From NCBI GenBank assembly GCA_964611895.1, contig CAZTDN010000006.1:1-64000 (forward strand): 64,000 bases of DNA, given 5' to 3'. The DNA is from JAIEOG01 sp964611895 (GTDB taxonomy: Bacteria; Bdellovibrionota; FAC87; UBA2466). The notes under the pieces were generated by a model. That model searched no databases, had not been told where the DNA came from, and worked only from the letters and a program-made list of their open reading frames with translations. Within the stretch, counting starts at the first letter, position 1. The number at the start of each line of letters is the position of its first letter. Of this stretch, positions 26,238 to 35,545 are shown piece by piece. The translations under genes and the position numbers were made by a program.

Positions 26238-27267
26238 GACGGCCCATAGCGTGGGGAGTCCCTTCTGTTTTGGCTGCAGGTGTGATTTCAATGAACTGTG
26301 CTTTGCGCTGCAATGCTTTGATGTTGGATGCTCCACAATAGGTCATCCCCGAACGGATTCCGCCCATGATATCCTGAATTACCGCTTTGACCGGCCCCTT
26401 GCAGACGACATCGATCGCAACACCTTCGGCGGTTTTCCATTCAGACATGTTTCCCATGAAGTCTTCTTGAGCTTCTCGAGAGGCCATTCCTCTGAATCGC
26501 TTAAACGACAATGTTTTGCCTTCCGCGTTTTTTTTCCGGATCACTTCGCCCGGTGTTTCATCCGTTCCGGATAGCATGCCGCCCAGCATGACAAAATCTG
26601 CGCCAGCAGCAAGTGCCTTCACTGCGTCGGATGGAAAGCGAATTCCGCCGTCGGAGATGAGAGGGCGATCCGTTTTGCGACAATCTTGCAGTGCGGAGAG
26701 TTGCGGAACTCCAAAACCGGTTTTGATGCGTGTCGTACAAACGGACCCCGCACCAATACCGACTTTGATCACATCGGCGCCTGCCGCAGCGAGATAGTCT
26801 GCGCCGGCATAGGTCGCAACATTTCCCGCGATGATCAGGATATTGTCCTTAAAAGTCTCCCGTAGTGTTCGAATGGCTCGGTTGACTTCTTTGGAGTGCC
26901 CATGGGCAACGTCCACACAGATAATCTTTGCGCCCACGCTGATGAGAGCTTCGGCGCGTTCTATTCCGTCCTTACCTATCCCAATTGATATTCCAGTGCG
27001 AGCAGGGGCGTGAAGCGCCTTAAAAACAGCGATGTTCTTCTCAATAGACATGAAGCGGTGGAGAATTCCAAATCCGCCCAGCTTGGCCATCGCATCCGCC
27101 ATCGCCCCATCAGTGATCGTATCCATATTGGAGCTGATCAGGGGGATCTCAAACTCCATCCCCTTCACCGAACACGTCGTGGTGACGTTCTGTCGGGAAC
27201 GGATCCCGTTGTATCCTGGTACCAATAAGACATCGTCAAACGTTAAGCCGCGCGCATTTCCGATCAC
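26227..27267 (-). CDS. guaC: GMP reductase
   Basis: A 346-residue TIM-barrel enzyme of the IMPDH/GMPR family, with no CBS domain. It has FDDVLLVPGYNGIRSR near residue 10, the NADPH/substrate loop GIGAGSVCTTR with the catalytic Cys near residue 175, then SDGGIRFPSDAVKALAAGA and DFVMLGGMLSG. Lack of CBS and length of 346 fit GMP reductase better than IMP dehydrogenase (about 490). It converts GMP to IMP for purine salvage. The end overlaps the metzincin lipoprotein gene tail-to-tail. A CBS-less IMPDH is the alternative. Confidence 0.82.
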   Translation of the reverse strand: MIGNARGLTFDDVLLVPGYNGIRSRQNVTTTCSVKGMEFEIPLISSNMDTITDGAMADAMAKLGGFGILHRFMSIEKNIAVFKALHAPARTGISIGIGKDGIERAEALISVGAKIICVDVAHGHSKEVNRAIRTLRETFKDNILIIAGNVATYAGADYLAAAGADVIKVGIGAGSVCTTRIKTGFGVPQLSALQDCRKTDRPLISDGGIRFPSDAVKALAAGADFVMLGGMLSGTDETPGEVIRKKNAEGKTLSFKRFRGMASREAQEDFMGNMSEWKTAEGVAIDVVCKGPVKAVIQDIMGGIRSGMTYCGASNIKALQRKAQFIEITPAAKTEGTPHAMGRLTE

Positions 27268-27281
27268 TGGGTCCGCCTCTC

Positions 27282-27791
27282 CTATTGAAAACGGAAGCCG
27301 ATGAGCATGGCTCCCGAAACAGCAAACAAGCCTCGTACTACACCTGAGCGAAATTGGCCACGAACAGTTGATAAGCCTTCAATTTCAAAAGAAATACCTG
27401 CGTCCAAAAAGACCCCAAAAGCAGCAGGAGGGACGTTCCCCAAGCCTTGGGCAAAGGTGGGACCGGCGAGCAGCCCGAGACTGAGCGTTGCCGTCGGGTT
27501 GTTTTGAAGTTCAAAGACATACCAGGCCCCGGGCATTAGGCTGAAAAAGTGCCCCTGCTTACCAAGACCAAACTGAATGTCCGGCCCCAAATAGAGAGGG
27601 TAGCGGTTGCCCAAGCGAAACCGCATTAGCGCATGGTAGGAAAGCATCGGAACGCCGCCCACGATCAACAGTCCAAAACCGGATTCGATTTCTCGTCCGT
27701 AGTAAGAGGCTTTTGGTTCCAGAACGCTGGCCTGGCTAGAGATCCCCAATGCCAGCCCAAGAACGACGAGCTTCAAAAAAACACAGCGCAT
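27282..27791 (-). CDS. Exported beta-barrel-like hypothetical protein
   Basis: A 169-residue protein with a signal peptide (MRCVFLKLVVLGLALGISSQA) and a mature part with many short alternating, Gly-rich strands (for instance GFGLLIVGGVPMLSY), ending in an aromatic residue (GFRFQ), as outer-membrane barrel proteins do. This fits a small outer-membrane protein, but no family is recognised. It lies between guaC and a TPR protein on the same strand, with gaps of 14 and 9 bases, so is probably in the same transcript. Function unknown. Confidence 0.6.
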   Translation of the reverse strand: MRCVFLKLVVLGLALGISSQASVLEPKASYYGREIESGFGLLIVGGVPMLSYHALMRFRLGNRYPLYLGPDIQFGLGKQGHFFSLMPGAWYVFELQNNPTATLSLGLLAGPTFAQGLGNVPPAAFGVFLDAGISFEIEGLSTVRGQFRSGVVRGLFAVSGAMLIGFRFQ

Positions 27792-27800
27792 CGGGTTTCT

Positions 27801-28526
27801 CTAAGCGTTTGCAAGTGTAGGTAGGTCCACCATGTTTAGGTACATCTTGGCTTGCTTGTTCCCTGGATCGAGGGCCAGGGCATCTTTCCATTCTCTTTGA
27901 GCTTCTCGTATTTGCTGCTGAGCGTGGAGCTGAATGCCCAGCTGAATACGTGCCTCTAGACACCTGGGGTGCTGACCAATGATTTGTTTCAAAAAAGTAA
28001 TGGCGGCAGACCTATCACCCATTTTTGCGAGGCTTTTTGCGATTTGAATAGAGGTGTCTAAGTTGTTTGCGTCCAGATTCAAGGCTTTGTTGAATTCGTG
28101 GTTTGCTTCAGAAAACCTTTCAAATCGCATGTACAGCATCCCCAGCTCGAAATGCTTCTGAGACAGGCTCCGATTAATCTTAGGGTCTTGTCCCGGGGGG
28201 AGATTGTCCAAGTGCTCTTTCGCCTGATAAAAGACCTCTGCCCCTTCGCGGTATTTACCTACATCATTGTAAAGACTGCTAAGCGCAATCGCTGCCTCTG
28301 TGAAGTAAGGATCCAAGTGCAGCGCATTTTGGAATGCTACGGTGGCCTTCTTGAATTTTCCTCGCTTGGAATAAACACATCCAAGCAAATGAAATGCTTC
28401 GGCGGATCGGTTGTTTAAGCCCAATGCCTGTTCTAGAGTTTTCTCGGCGGAAGAGAGGCTGCTACGCGCGATATCTTCGCGCGCCATTTTTAAGAGATCC
28501 TCTAGAGCTGTCGACCGAGACTCCAT
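27801..28526 (-). CDS. TPR repeat protein
   Basis: A 241-residue protein made of about five or six tetratricopeptide repeats. Typical segments are SAEAFHLLGCVYSKRGKFKKATVAFQNALHLDP and its repeats at about 34-residue spacing. No signal peptide, so it is presumably cytoplasmic. TPR proteins act as scaffolds for protein complexes; no partner can be read from the sequence. It follows bamD by 50 bases on the same strand. Confidence 0.8.
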   Translation of the reverse strand: MESRSTALEDLLKMAREDIARSSLSSAEKTLEQALGLNNRSAEAFHLLGCVYSKRGKFKKATVAFQNALHLDPYFTEAAIALSSLYNDVGKYREGAEVFYQAKEHLDNLPPGQDPKINRSLSQKHFELGMLYMRFERFSEANHEFNKALNLDANNLDTSIQIAKSLAKMGDRSAAITFLKQIIGQHPRCLEARIQLGIQLHAQQQIREAQREWKDALALDPGNKQAKMYLNMVDLPTLANA

Positions 28527-28576
28527 AAATCGCCTTTCGAATAGAGGCGAGCAGCAGCGAAAATCCAGGGGCCTCT

Positions 28577-29347
28577 TTAATTTTTTTTCTCTATATCTTC
28601 GATTAAAGACCGCGCGCTGCTGAGGTAGCCCGACTGAGGGTACTCTTTCATCAACCGGTCTAACGCTTGCTTCGCGTCGTCATACATCTGAATATTATAA
28701 TAGCACTGCCCCAAACGATAGAGCGCCTCTTCATCGTAGCCAACATTAGCAAATTCTTTCAGCAATGCTGCATAGCGATAGCTTGCGGATAGAAAGTGGC
28801 GGCGATTGAAATAAAAACTGGCCACTACGGATTCATGCTCGGCCAACTTCCGTCGAGCATCAACAATCCGTCCATCGGCTTGTTCGACGTACTGGGAATC
28901 GGGAAACCTTTGCTTAAGCAAATTGAAAGCGTCGATAGCTCGGTAGGCAGCGCTCAGATCCCGTGAACTGTTTTCGGGAATTAAATTGAAATAAGACATC
29001 GCGATTTGAAATTGAACGTAATCGCTTTTGGGATAGGAAGGATGGAGCTCTCTAAAAATCTCGTAGGCACTTTCTGCCTCTAGAAAACTTTCCTGAGCAA
29101 AGTACGCATCCGCAATCTTGAGCTCGGCATCCACTGCTCGCGGGCTATAGGGAAATCGGTTTTTGATGTCTCGGAGTTTCTCAATTCCAATCAAGTACTG
29201 TTCGTCTTTGATAAGCCTTTCCGCTTCGTTGAAAAGCGAATCGGGATCTTCCGGGTTTACCTGCTGGCTCGCGCAGCTAGCGAAAAACAGCAGTGCGGTC
29301 GCCGCAATGGCCATAGCTTTAAATGTCTTAAATATCGAAAATCCCAT
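28577..29347 (-). CDS. bamD: Outer membrane assembly lipoprotein BamD
   Basis: A 256-residue lipoprotein (lipobox FFASC at about residues 20-24) with five TPR-like repeats. The family's features include DSLFNEAERLIKDEQYLIGIEKL, RFPYSPRAVDAELKIADAYF and HPSYPKSDYVQFQIAMSYF. The length and repeat order fit BamD (about 245 residues), the essential BamA partner that inserts beta-barrel proteins into the outer membrane. It diverges from the sigma-like gene at 29483. Confidence 0.92.
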   Translation of the reverse strand: MGFSIFKTFKAMAIAATALLFFASCASQQVNPEDPDSLFNEAERLIKDEQYLIGIEKLRDIKNRFPYSPRAVDAELKIADAYFAQESFLEAESAYEIFRELHPSYPKSDYVQFQIAMSYFNLIPENSSRDLSAAYRAIDAFNLLKQRFPDSQYVEQADGRIVDARRKLAEHESVVASFYFNRRHFLSASYRYAALLKEFANVGYDEEALYRLGQCYYNIQMYDDAKQALDRLMKEYPQSGYLSSARSLIEDIEKKN

Positions 29348-29482
29348 GCTTTTTCTTCAAAATTTTCCGCAACATACCACGAAAAATCCCCTTTTGCCAT
29401 CCTAAGACTTAAGCGGCGCGTTAATCCAACCGATAAACAAGAGACAGCTCGCAACACAGTGCGTTAGCGGGCGGGGGAAAGC

Positions 29483-29764
29483 ATGAGAAATCCGCGAGAA
29501 TACTGGATACGGGATTTAGAGCAGCTTTTGGACGAAACCGTCGTCCATGACGCTGTCGCTCAGCTCATGGAAAAGTTCGAGGAGGCCATTGCCGGGCTCC
29601 CTGAAAATAGCCGCACCTTGATCTCGCGATATTTCGATGGGGTGAGTCTTGAGCAACTCGGCCAAGAAAATTCCGTTTCTGCGGAACAGATGGGGGAATG
29701 GATCGAGCGTGCGAAGCGTGAACTAGCTCAGCTACTGCGCGCAAAGTGCTCAATTCCACAGTAG
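29483..29764 (+). CDS. Small protein with sigma-70 region 4-like helix-turn-helix
   Basis: A 93-residue protein with a strong GGGGGAA ribosome binding site. Its middle (LPENSRTLISRYFDGVSLEQLGQENSVSAEQMGEWIERAKREL, about residues 38-83) has the pattern of sigma factor region 4, which recognises -35 boxes. Regions 2 and 3 are absent. It could be a DNA-binding regulator of its operon, an anti-sigma-like decoy or a sigma remnant. It heads an operon with an unknown protein, an RDD protein and a rhomboid protease, and diverges from bamD. The similarity is a pattern reading. Confidence 0.55.
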   Translation: MRNPREYWIRDLEQLLDETVVHDAVAQLMEKFEEAIAGLPENSRTLISRYFDGVSLEQLGQENSVSAEQMGEWIERAKRELAQLLRAKCSIPQ

Positions 29765-29771
29765 GTAAGAA

Positions 29772-30881
29772 ATGAACGGGGCCAAAGACATCAAGCGAGA
29801 CCTGAGCCGACTTGCCGCTCTTCTCATCGAAGATCCTTTCTGCCAAGAGCACTGCCTGGATCGCATGCCACTCAATCAAGTGGATCGTTTTGTCAAAATT
29901 CAAACCCCTCAGGAAGCGGATACGCGATTTTCGACCTTCAAGACTCTCTGGGCTCGGTTTGTATTGGAGATAGAGAGCCTCATGCTCCCCGGCGAAGAAA
30001 TGTCGGATACCGTGACCATACAAGATTATGTTTATGGCTCTGCGGCCGATGAGGGAGCCGACCCCACACAAGTCACCGAAATTACGGCGGTCAACGAAGA
30101 CATTTCCGAGCAGACCATCATGGGGAATATCGTCAATTTTGTGAGTGAAGAGGCACCGGTAGATTGGTCGGTCCCTGACAGTGGGGATCTTGGCCCACCC
30201 GGCCCCTCGCTCCCAGCAGAAGAAGCTCCGGGCTTGCCGGTGTCTCAGGTATCTCGAGAGTTCTATTCCCTCGGAGAATACTTCAAAGCTCAACGCCGAG
30301 CCGACTACGGGTCTATTTCGCCGACCCAGCTCAACCGACTGGAAGCACAGCAGATACTCTATGCGATCGAATCAGAGTTTCAGGATCAACTGGGAGAAAG
30401 AGCCCGTTTGCTCTGGCCTCACAGGGCGAGTAGCGCTGAAAAATTCCTGGATAAGCGCTCTCTGAAAACAGAGCTGCACCCGTCTCTAGTGGAACACTGG
30501 GAGAACGGCTGCAAACTGTCGGATTTTTGGCCCGCTGAAGATGCTTTGCCACTCATTACTTTGAAAAACACACTCAAGCTGCTCAGTTTAGCTGCTGACG
30601 ATGCAAGTGTTCTGCACTCCCCTTTGGAATCCGCGATGTGGATATTTCTATTTGGGCAAGAGGCGCAAGTGGGTGAGGTCCATGTAACCAATATTCTCGG
30701 GCTTCCAGCATTGGACCTGGCCAGCTTTACCGACATTTTCTTGCGCCTGTGCCGCGTTCAACGACTAAAAACCATGCTCGCAAATCCGATGAATTTGGTC
30801 ACGGAATCTGAGTGTGCAGAGCTCCGGAGCCACGCATCGCAGCTCTTTCGGTTTTCACGAATTTGGGGGGGTGGCGTATGA
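29772..30881 (+). CDS. Hypothetical protein in sigma-like/rhomboid operon
   Basis: A 369-residue protein, starting 7 bases after the sigma-like gene. It appears soluble: no signal or membrane segment. There is an acidic and Pro-rich middle (about residues 80-160) linking an N-terminal helical part to a C-terminal helical part. No domain was recognised. Its stop overlaps the ATG of the RDD gene (ATGA), which shows tight coupling. A cytoplasmic partner of the sigma-like protein is one possibility but nothing in the sequence proves it. Confidence 0.6.
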   Translation: MNGAKDIKRDLSRLAALLIEDPFCQEHCLDRMPLNQVDRFVKIQTPQEADTRFSTFKTLWARFVLEIESLMLPGEEMSDTVTIQDYVYGSAADEGADPTQVTEITAVNEDISEQTIMGNIVNFVSEEAPVDWSVPDSGDLGPPGPSLPAEEAPGLPVSQVSREFYSLGEYFKAQRRADYGSISPTQLNRLEAQQILYAIESEFQDQLGERARLLWPHRASSAEKFLDKRSLKTELHPSLVEHWENGCKLSDFWPAEDALPLITLKNTLKLLSLAADDASVLHSPLESAMWIFLFGQEAQVGEVHVTNILGLPALDLASFTDIFLRLCRVQRLKTMLANPMNLVTESECAELRSHASQLFRFSRIWGGGV

Positions 30882-31429
30882 AATCCGCGCTTCTCAACAA
30901 CCGAAGAAAACGACGCTCAATGGTTGAAACACTCCTCGAGGCTGAGCAGGAACATTATTTGGACTGCCCAAATGCCGACGTGCCAATTCGTTCGGCCGCG
31001 TTGCTCTTGGACGTTATTCTATTCTCTCTCGCATTATCGGGAATTCATCACTTGATCGAAACGGTCAAAGCTTCCATACCGCTGGTAGTAACCTCTTTTG
31101 CGCTACCTCAAAATGCTGGCGTGTTGGCTTTGGGGGTTGCCTACTTTTCGTGGTTACTCAAAACCGCCGCGCTAGTTTTGTATTTTGTGTGGAGCATCAT
31201 GCGGTTTGGTGGCTCTCCAGCAAAACTGCTCATGGGCCTGCGCATTGTCGACGCAAAATCGGGAGAAAAACTCACCTACCCCAGAGCCTTTTTGAGAGAG
31301 GCCCTGGGGAAACCCATTGGCGTTCTAACACTCTTTGGGGCACTGACTTCACTCATTCGGCCCGATCGAAAGGCAGCGCACGACCTGCTAAGCGGTAGCG
31401 TCGTGAAAAAAGTGCGAGGGGACACATGA
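30878..31429 (+). CDS. RDD family membrane protein
   Basis: A 183-residue protein when started at the ATG at 30878, which overlaps the preceding stop. It has the RDD-domain pattern: after a charged N-terminal segment comes VPIRSAALLLDVILFSLALS (the RDD-like Arg and Asp), then two or three membrane segments, and later GGSPAKLLMGLRIVDAKSGEKLTYPRAFLREALGKP. RDD proteins are membrane proteins of unclear transport function. The stop overlaps the rhomboid start by four bases, so the two are co-translated. The open frame reaches 30812 but the overlap fits better. Confidence 0.8.
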   Translation: MKSALLNNRRKRRSMVETLLEAEQEHYLDCPNADVPIRSAALLLDVILFSLALSGIHHLIETVKASIPLVVTSFALPQNAGVLALGVAYFSWLLKTAALVLYFVWSIMRFGGSPAKLLMGLRIVDAKSGEKLTYPRAFLREALGKPIGVLTLFGALTSLIRPDRKAAHDLLSGSVVKKVRGDT

Positions 31430-32679
31430 TCCTACTCGTGCCAGTCACCCCAGAAGTCCCCAAACCACATGTTCCCGTACTGTGGCCTGCATTACTTTTG
31501 TTACTCATGTTGGGCGTTGGGTTTTTGGTAGGACTCGAGCGCACGCACGCCGACTTTGAGTATGTTAACCGGTTGAAACAGTATATGAAAGCCGATGCAG
31601 AGGGGCGGGCGCAGCTCACCCCCGAAGCGCAGGACTACTTGCGAAAACGCCCATTGCTGTCGATTGCACCAGCGAAAGGAGACTGGGATTTCACGCGGCT
31701 CATCGCTGCGAACTTTCTCCACGGAAGTGTTCCTCACCTGATACTTAACTGGATTGGTCTTTTTGCTGGAGCTCGGATTTGCACGACGTTTATCCCGTTC
31801 TTGCTGACACTTTCGATATTTCTTCTAGGGGGAAGCTTAGGCTTGCTTACAAGCATGTGGCTTTCGACAGAAACTTCGGCGTTTATCCCCCACATCGGCG
31901 CGAGCGGCGGAATCTTCGCCCTCATGGGGACCTATTATGTCTATAACTTTCGTTTTCGAACGCAGTACTTCTTTTGGATTCCCAGCCGGCACGGCACAAT
32001 CAACCTAAAAACCTCGTGGTTCTTTTTCGTGGATGTCATTTTGTTGGAGCTTGTTCTTTCCACGGGGCAGTTCCTGCCGGAGCGCGTGGATAGTGTTGAT
32101 CACCTCGCGCACGTAGTGGGATTCGCCTCGGGTGTCCTACTCGCTTTGGGTTTGCGCTTTTTTCAGCGATGGCCAAGTTTTTTGCAGACCCGCGCCGAAT
32201 ACCTTCACTGGTCTGCCAATCGAAAAAAACAACGTGGAGACGTTATTCAGCGCACTTATGAGAACTGTCTGCAGCTTTTGCAAATTAACCCCTATAACGA
32301 CCAGGTGAAAATCGATGTCTGCCAGCTATTTGCTAAGTACCCCACAGTGTGGCAGTACGACCAGCTCGCAGAAGCTTTTCGTTACTTTTCGCCGACATTT
32401 GTCCGACTCCATTCGGAGGCGCCCGCACAAGCCCTGGCCGCTTTGATCCGCAACCGCATTCCTCCCCCTGGTTCTTGGCTCGCCGTAATACCTTATGACA
32501 GTATCATCAGGCTAGCCCAGGCCATGGCGACCACGCCCGAAAACCAACCCCTTCTCTTGGAGCTTGTTGCCAGTTACCGCCGCGCGCACCCTGAAGGGGG
32601 CCATACGGAACGCAAGCTTGAACTACTCATGGCAAAACTAGCGTCATTCGAGGTTCCCGCAAAAAAAGAGCATGCCTAA
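31426..32679 (+). CDS. Rhomboid family intramembrane serine protease
   Basis: A 417-residue membrane protein. It has the rhomboid catalytic pair: Ser160 in GASGG and His229 in DHLAHVVGFASG, plus an HLILNW region near residue 105-110 that corresponds to the oxyanion Asn. Six or more membrane segments come first, then a soluble C-terminal tail of about 170 residues with helical TPR-like character. Rhomboids cut transmembrane segments of substrates. It is the last gene of the operon starting at 29483, and the substrate is unknown; the RDD protein next to it is a possible partner. Confidence 0.88.
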   Translation: MILLVPVTPEVPKPHVPVLWPALLLLLMLGVGFLVGLERTHADFEYVNRLKQYMKADAEGRAQLTPEAQDYLRKRPLLSIAPAKGDWDFTRLIAANFLHGSVPHLILNWIGLFAGARICTTFIPFLLTLSIFLLGGSLGLLTSMWLSTETSAFIPHIGASGGIFALMGTYYVYNFRFRTQYFFWIPSRHGTINLKTSWFFFVDVILLELVLSTGQFLPERVDSVDHLAHVVGFASGVLLALGLRFFQRWPSFLQTRAEYLHWSANRKKQRGDVIQRTYENCLQLLQINPYNDQVKIDVCQLFAKYPTVWQYDQLAEAFRYFSPTFVRLHSEAPAQALAALIRNRIPPPGSWLAVIPYDSIIRLAQAMATTPENQPLLLELVASYRRAHPEGGHTERKLELLMAKLASFEVPAKKEHA

Positions 32680-32707
32680 TGGCGTCCGACCGGCTAAATA
32701 GTCGGGC

Positions 32708-33541
32708 ATGGAAGACGCACTTAAAATCGATAAACTAAGAGCGATAGCGGCAGACTGCCGAGTGGACATTCTTAACATGCTTGAGAAAGCGAAATCCGGG
32801 CACCCCGGGGGGTCACTTTCGGCCATTGATATCATCGTCGCGCTTTTTTTTAGCGAGATGAAACTCGACCCCAAGCGCCCCGACTGGGATGGGCGGGATC
32901 GATTCATTCTCTCCAAGGGGCATGGCGTACCAGCACTATATGCCGCTTTGGTTGCGCAAGGATCGATTGAGCGATCGGAACTCGCCACGTTGCGCCAGAT
33001 CAATTCTCGACTTCAAGGGCACCCCGACCGAGTGGCCTTTCCCTGGGCGGAAGCAAGTACCGGATCGTTGGGACAGGGGATTTCTATCGCCCAAGGAATT
33101 GCGATGGGCTTCAAGTTGCAGAATAAATCCAACCGCGTTTTTTGTCTGATTGGCGACGGAGAAACCCAAGAAGGGCAGATCTGGGAAACGGCGATGTCGG
33201 CTCCAAAGTTTAAGCTCAATAACTTAGTTTGTTTTACGGACGCTAATAATGGCCAGATCGACGGCCACGTCACCGAGGTCATGAATTTAGAACCCTTAGC
33301 AGATAAATGGCGCGCATTTGGCTGGGCAGTGCATGAAATAAATGGGCATGATTTTGGGCAGATTCTCGCGGTCTTAAAGGCTTCGCGCCAAGAGGCTCAC
33401 CGGCCCACGATGGTGGTTGCTCGCACCGTCAAAGGAAAAGGGGTTTCTTTTATGGAAAACAACATCGGTTGGCACGGTGTTGCGCCCAATGCCGAGCAAA
33501 CTCAAAAAGCTGTTTCTGAAATAAAAGGGGGTCGCTCATGA
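32708..33541 (+). CDS. Transketolase, N-terminal subunit
   Basis: A 277-residue protein with the thiamine diphosphate-binding motif (GDGETQEGQIWE ... N, about residues 155-185), the FSKGH-like ILSKGHGVPALYAAL motif near 70, and the HPGGSLSAID start. It is the first half of transketolase, encoded separately as in many Firmicutes and archaea. It needs the C-terminal partner that follows; the two genes overlap by four bases (ATGA). The pair moves two-carbon units in the pentose phosphate pathway. Confidence 0.94.
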   Translation: MEDALKIDKLRAIAADCRVDILNMLEKAKSGHPGGSLSAIDIIVALFFSEMKLDPKRPDWDGRDRFILSKGHGVPALYAALVAQGSIERSELATLRQINSRLQGHPDRVAFPWAEASTGSLGQGISIAQGIAMGFKLQNKSNRVFCLIGDGETQEGQIWETAMSAPKFKLNNLVCFTDANNGQIDGHVTEVMNLEPLADKWRAFGWAVHEINGHDFGQILAVLKASRQEAHRPTMVVARTVKGKGVSFMENNIGWHGVAPNAEQTQKAVSEIKGGRS

Positions 33542-34464
33542 GCGCCAAAGCCACACGTGACTCTTTTGGAGAGACGCTTGCTCTATTGGGAAAAGAAAAT
33601 TCTAAAATAGTTGTATTGGATGCCGATTTGAGCGTCAGCACGAAGAGCGTTCACTTTGCAAAAGCCCATCCGGAGCGTTTTTATCAAATGGGCATTGCGG
33701 AATCGAATATGGTCGGAACGGCGGCTGGACTCTCGTTCACCGGTTTGGTTCCCTTTCTTTGCAGCTTTGGCGCTTTTGTCGCGGGAAGATACGAAACCAT
33801 CCGTGTTTCCGTCGGCTATTCTAACGCCAACGTCAAAATCGTCGGAACTCACGCCGGCTTGGGTATCGGGGATGATGGGTATACTCAAATGGGGCTGGAA
33901 GACGTAAATGTGCTTCGAGGCTTGCCTGGCATGACTATTCTGCAGCCGTGCGATCATGTCACAACGGTCGCGGCTGTGAAATTTGCCGCCCAACATGTCG
34001 GGCCAGTTTATCTCAGATTGACCCGCCAAAAACTTCCGGCAGTGCATTCCAGCGAAAATGCTTTCCAATTTGGAAAGGCAATCACCTTGCGCGAGGGAGG
34101 AGACATCGCTCTATTGGCTACGGGCGCCAGTGTTTCCGACGCTTTGAAAGCCGCCGATAGTCTCAGCGCCTACCGGCCTTGGGTGGCGGATTTTCCCACT
34201 CTCAAGCCGATAGATCGGGATTACATCGCTAGCCTTGCGAAAAAGTGTCGGCTGATCACGACTATTGAAGATCACAACGTTATCGGTGGGCTGGGAACGG
34301 CTGTCGCTGAAGTGTTGGCTGAAGAAGGCTTTGGTGGAAAGCTCCTCCGCCTTGGACTGCAGGATGTTTATGGGGAGTCTGGTGATCCAGACGCTCTATA
34401 TGAAAAGTACGGGATTTCCGCGGTGCGCATTGCGGAGCAAGTAAAGCAAAAACTTTCTCACTAA
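33538..34464 (+). CDS. Transketolase, C-terminal subunit
   Basis: A 308-residue protein with the transketolase pyrimidine-binding domain (FYQMGIAESNMVGTAAGLS near residue 45, containing the catalytic Glu) and the C-terminal domain. It overlaps the N-terminal subunit by four bases and together they give a full enzyme. Its end overlaps the convergent SirB1-like gene by four bases. DXP synthase and pyruvate dehydrogenase E1 share the folds, but the split layout and the N-terminal partner favour transketolase. Confidence 0.93.
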   Translation: MSAKATRDSFGETLALLGKENSKIVVLDADLSVSTKSVHFAKAHPERFYQMGIAESNMVGTAAGLSFTGLVPFLCSFGAFVAGRYETIRVSVGYSNANVKIVGTHAGLGIGDDGYTQMGLEDVNVLRGLPGMTILQPCDHVTTVAAVKFAAQHVGPVYLRLTRQKLPAVHSSENAFQFGKAITLREGGDIALLATGASVSDALKAADSLSAYRPWVADFPTLKPIDRDYIASLAKKCRLITTIEDHNVIGGLGTAVAEVLAEEGFGGKLLRLGLQDVYGESGDPDALYEKYGISAVRIAEQVKQKLSH

Positions 34465-35294
34465 TTTACGATTTCTCGATAGCCCTTGAGCATAGACGTG
34501 AGTTTTTTGATGTCCGCAACATCATCGGCTTGCGGGCGCTGTTTGAGGTAGAACCTCAGGTCATCCATTGCTTTAGAAAAATATTCCATTTCACAGTAGA
34601 GGATGCCGCGATCCCTAGTGAGTTCTGGAGACTCCGGATGCAAGTGAGTCAGGACCTCTACTGTTTGTAGCGCTTCCAACGCCTTGCCCTTGAGAATATA
34701 AACTTGTTTTAGTTGGTGCGTGAGACGAGAAATCATCTGTTCCATTCCAATTTTTTCAAAAAGATTGGCCTGCATCATGCGGTGCCTCTGAAGGCTGGCA
34801 CGAAATTTTCGCTGGAACTCGATGGCATTCATTAGTTTCCCCTGATCGAATGGGTCAATGTAAAAATCACCCACGTCGTCAAAGATGCGAATCAAAAAAT
34901 GTCCCGGAAGCGCGATGCATTCGTGCGGAAGCCCTACCTGCTCGCAGAGGATGGAATACAAGATCGCCATGGTCAAAGGGCTGCCGACTTTGCGAGTAAG
35001 GACTTGATGTAGAAAATATCGATTAGGATCGTCGATCACGCGCTTGCTACGCTCGGTGGACTTCTGCATTTCGAACTCTTCATACAAAACATGGTTAATT
35101 GTTTGCGCCATAAGGACGCTATCGTCGTGCGTGCCTCGCGTCACATTCCAAACTCTCGCGGCAAGAGAGAGGACTTTCTCCACCATGGAGTCTGTCGTAA
35201 ACCGCGGATCCTCAATTCGCCCAAGTACCAAAACTGCTTGAAGCAAATCGCCACGATTTAAGTAATGCAGAAGTTCGTCTTTGGTGGTTTTCAT
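34461..35294 (-). CDS. SirB1 family protein with TPR-like C-terminal part
   Basis: A 277-residue protein. The N-terminal two thirds resemble the SirB1/transglutaminase-like 2 family: YFLHQVLTRKVGSPLTMAILYSILCEQVGLPHECIALPGHFLIR at about residues 92-136. The C-terminal third has two TPR-like repeats. The family catalytic Cys-His-Asp triad could be in the LCEQ, GHFLIR and YIDPFD segments. E. coli SirB1 has no established reaction. It is convergent with transketolase and divergent from radA. Confidence 0.78.
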   Translation of the reverse strand: MKTTKDELLHYLNRGDLLQAVLVLGRIEDPRFTTDSMVEKVLSLAARVWNVTRGTHDDSVLMAQTINHVLYEEFEMQKSTERSKRVIDDPNRYFLHQVLTRKVGSPLTMAILYSILCEQVGLPHECIALPGHFLIRIFDDVGDFYIDPFDQGKLMNAIEFQRKFRASLQRHRMMQANLFEKIGMEQMISRLTHQLKQVYILKGKALEALQTVEVLTHLHPESPELTRDRGILYCEMEYFSKAMDDLRFYLKQRPQADDVADIKKLTSMLKGYREIVN

Positions 35295-35545
35295 AGGCCC
35301 ACTTGGAATTAGGCGGCACAGACCTCGAGATGGATCTGATTGGCTGATTGGAGATTTAGTTAATTGGGCTCGCCAGAACTAAAGGGAGCGAGATTTTTTT
35401 GGAAGCGTGCCCCGTTTAGAGCACCCTTTATTTAATTGTAGCTTTGTCGAATTCTCATTTCAATTCCCAACCCGGAAAATCCTCTGGCGTGGTGCGCTAC
35501 CTATGAGTGATTGACAGTTTGTCACGCTCAGATACGAGTAAGTAA

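Noticed and set aside
35511..35538. TTGACA with TACGAG as a promoter of radA
   Set aside because: The -10 is poor and the start point would fall almost at the ATG, leaving no room for a leader.
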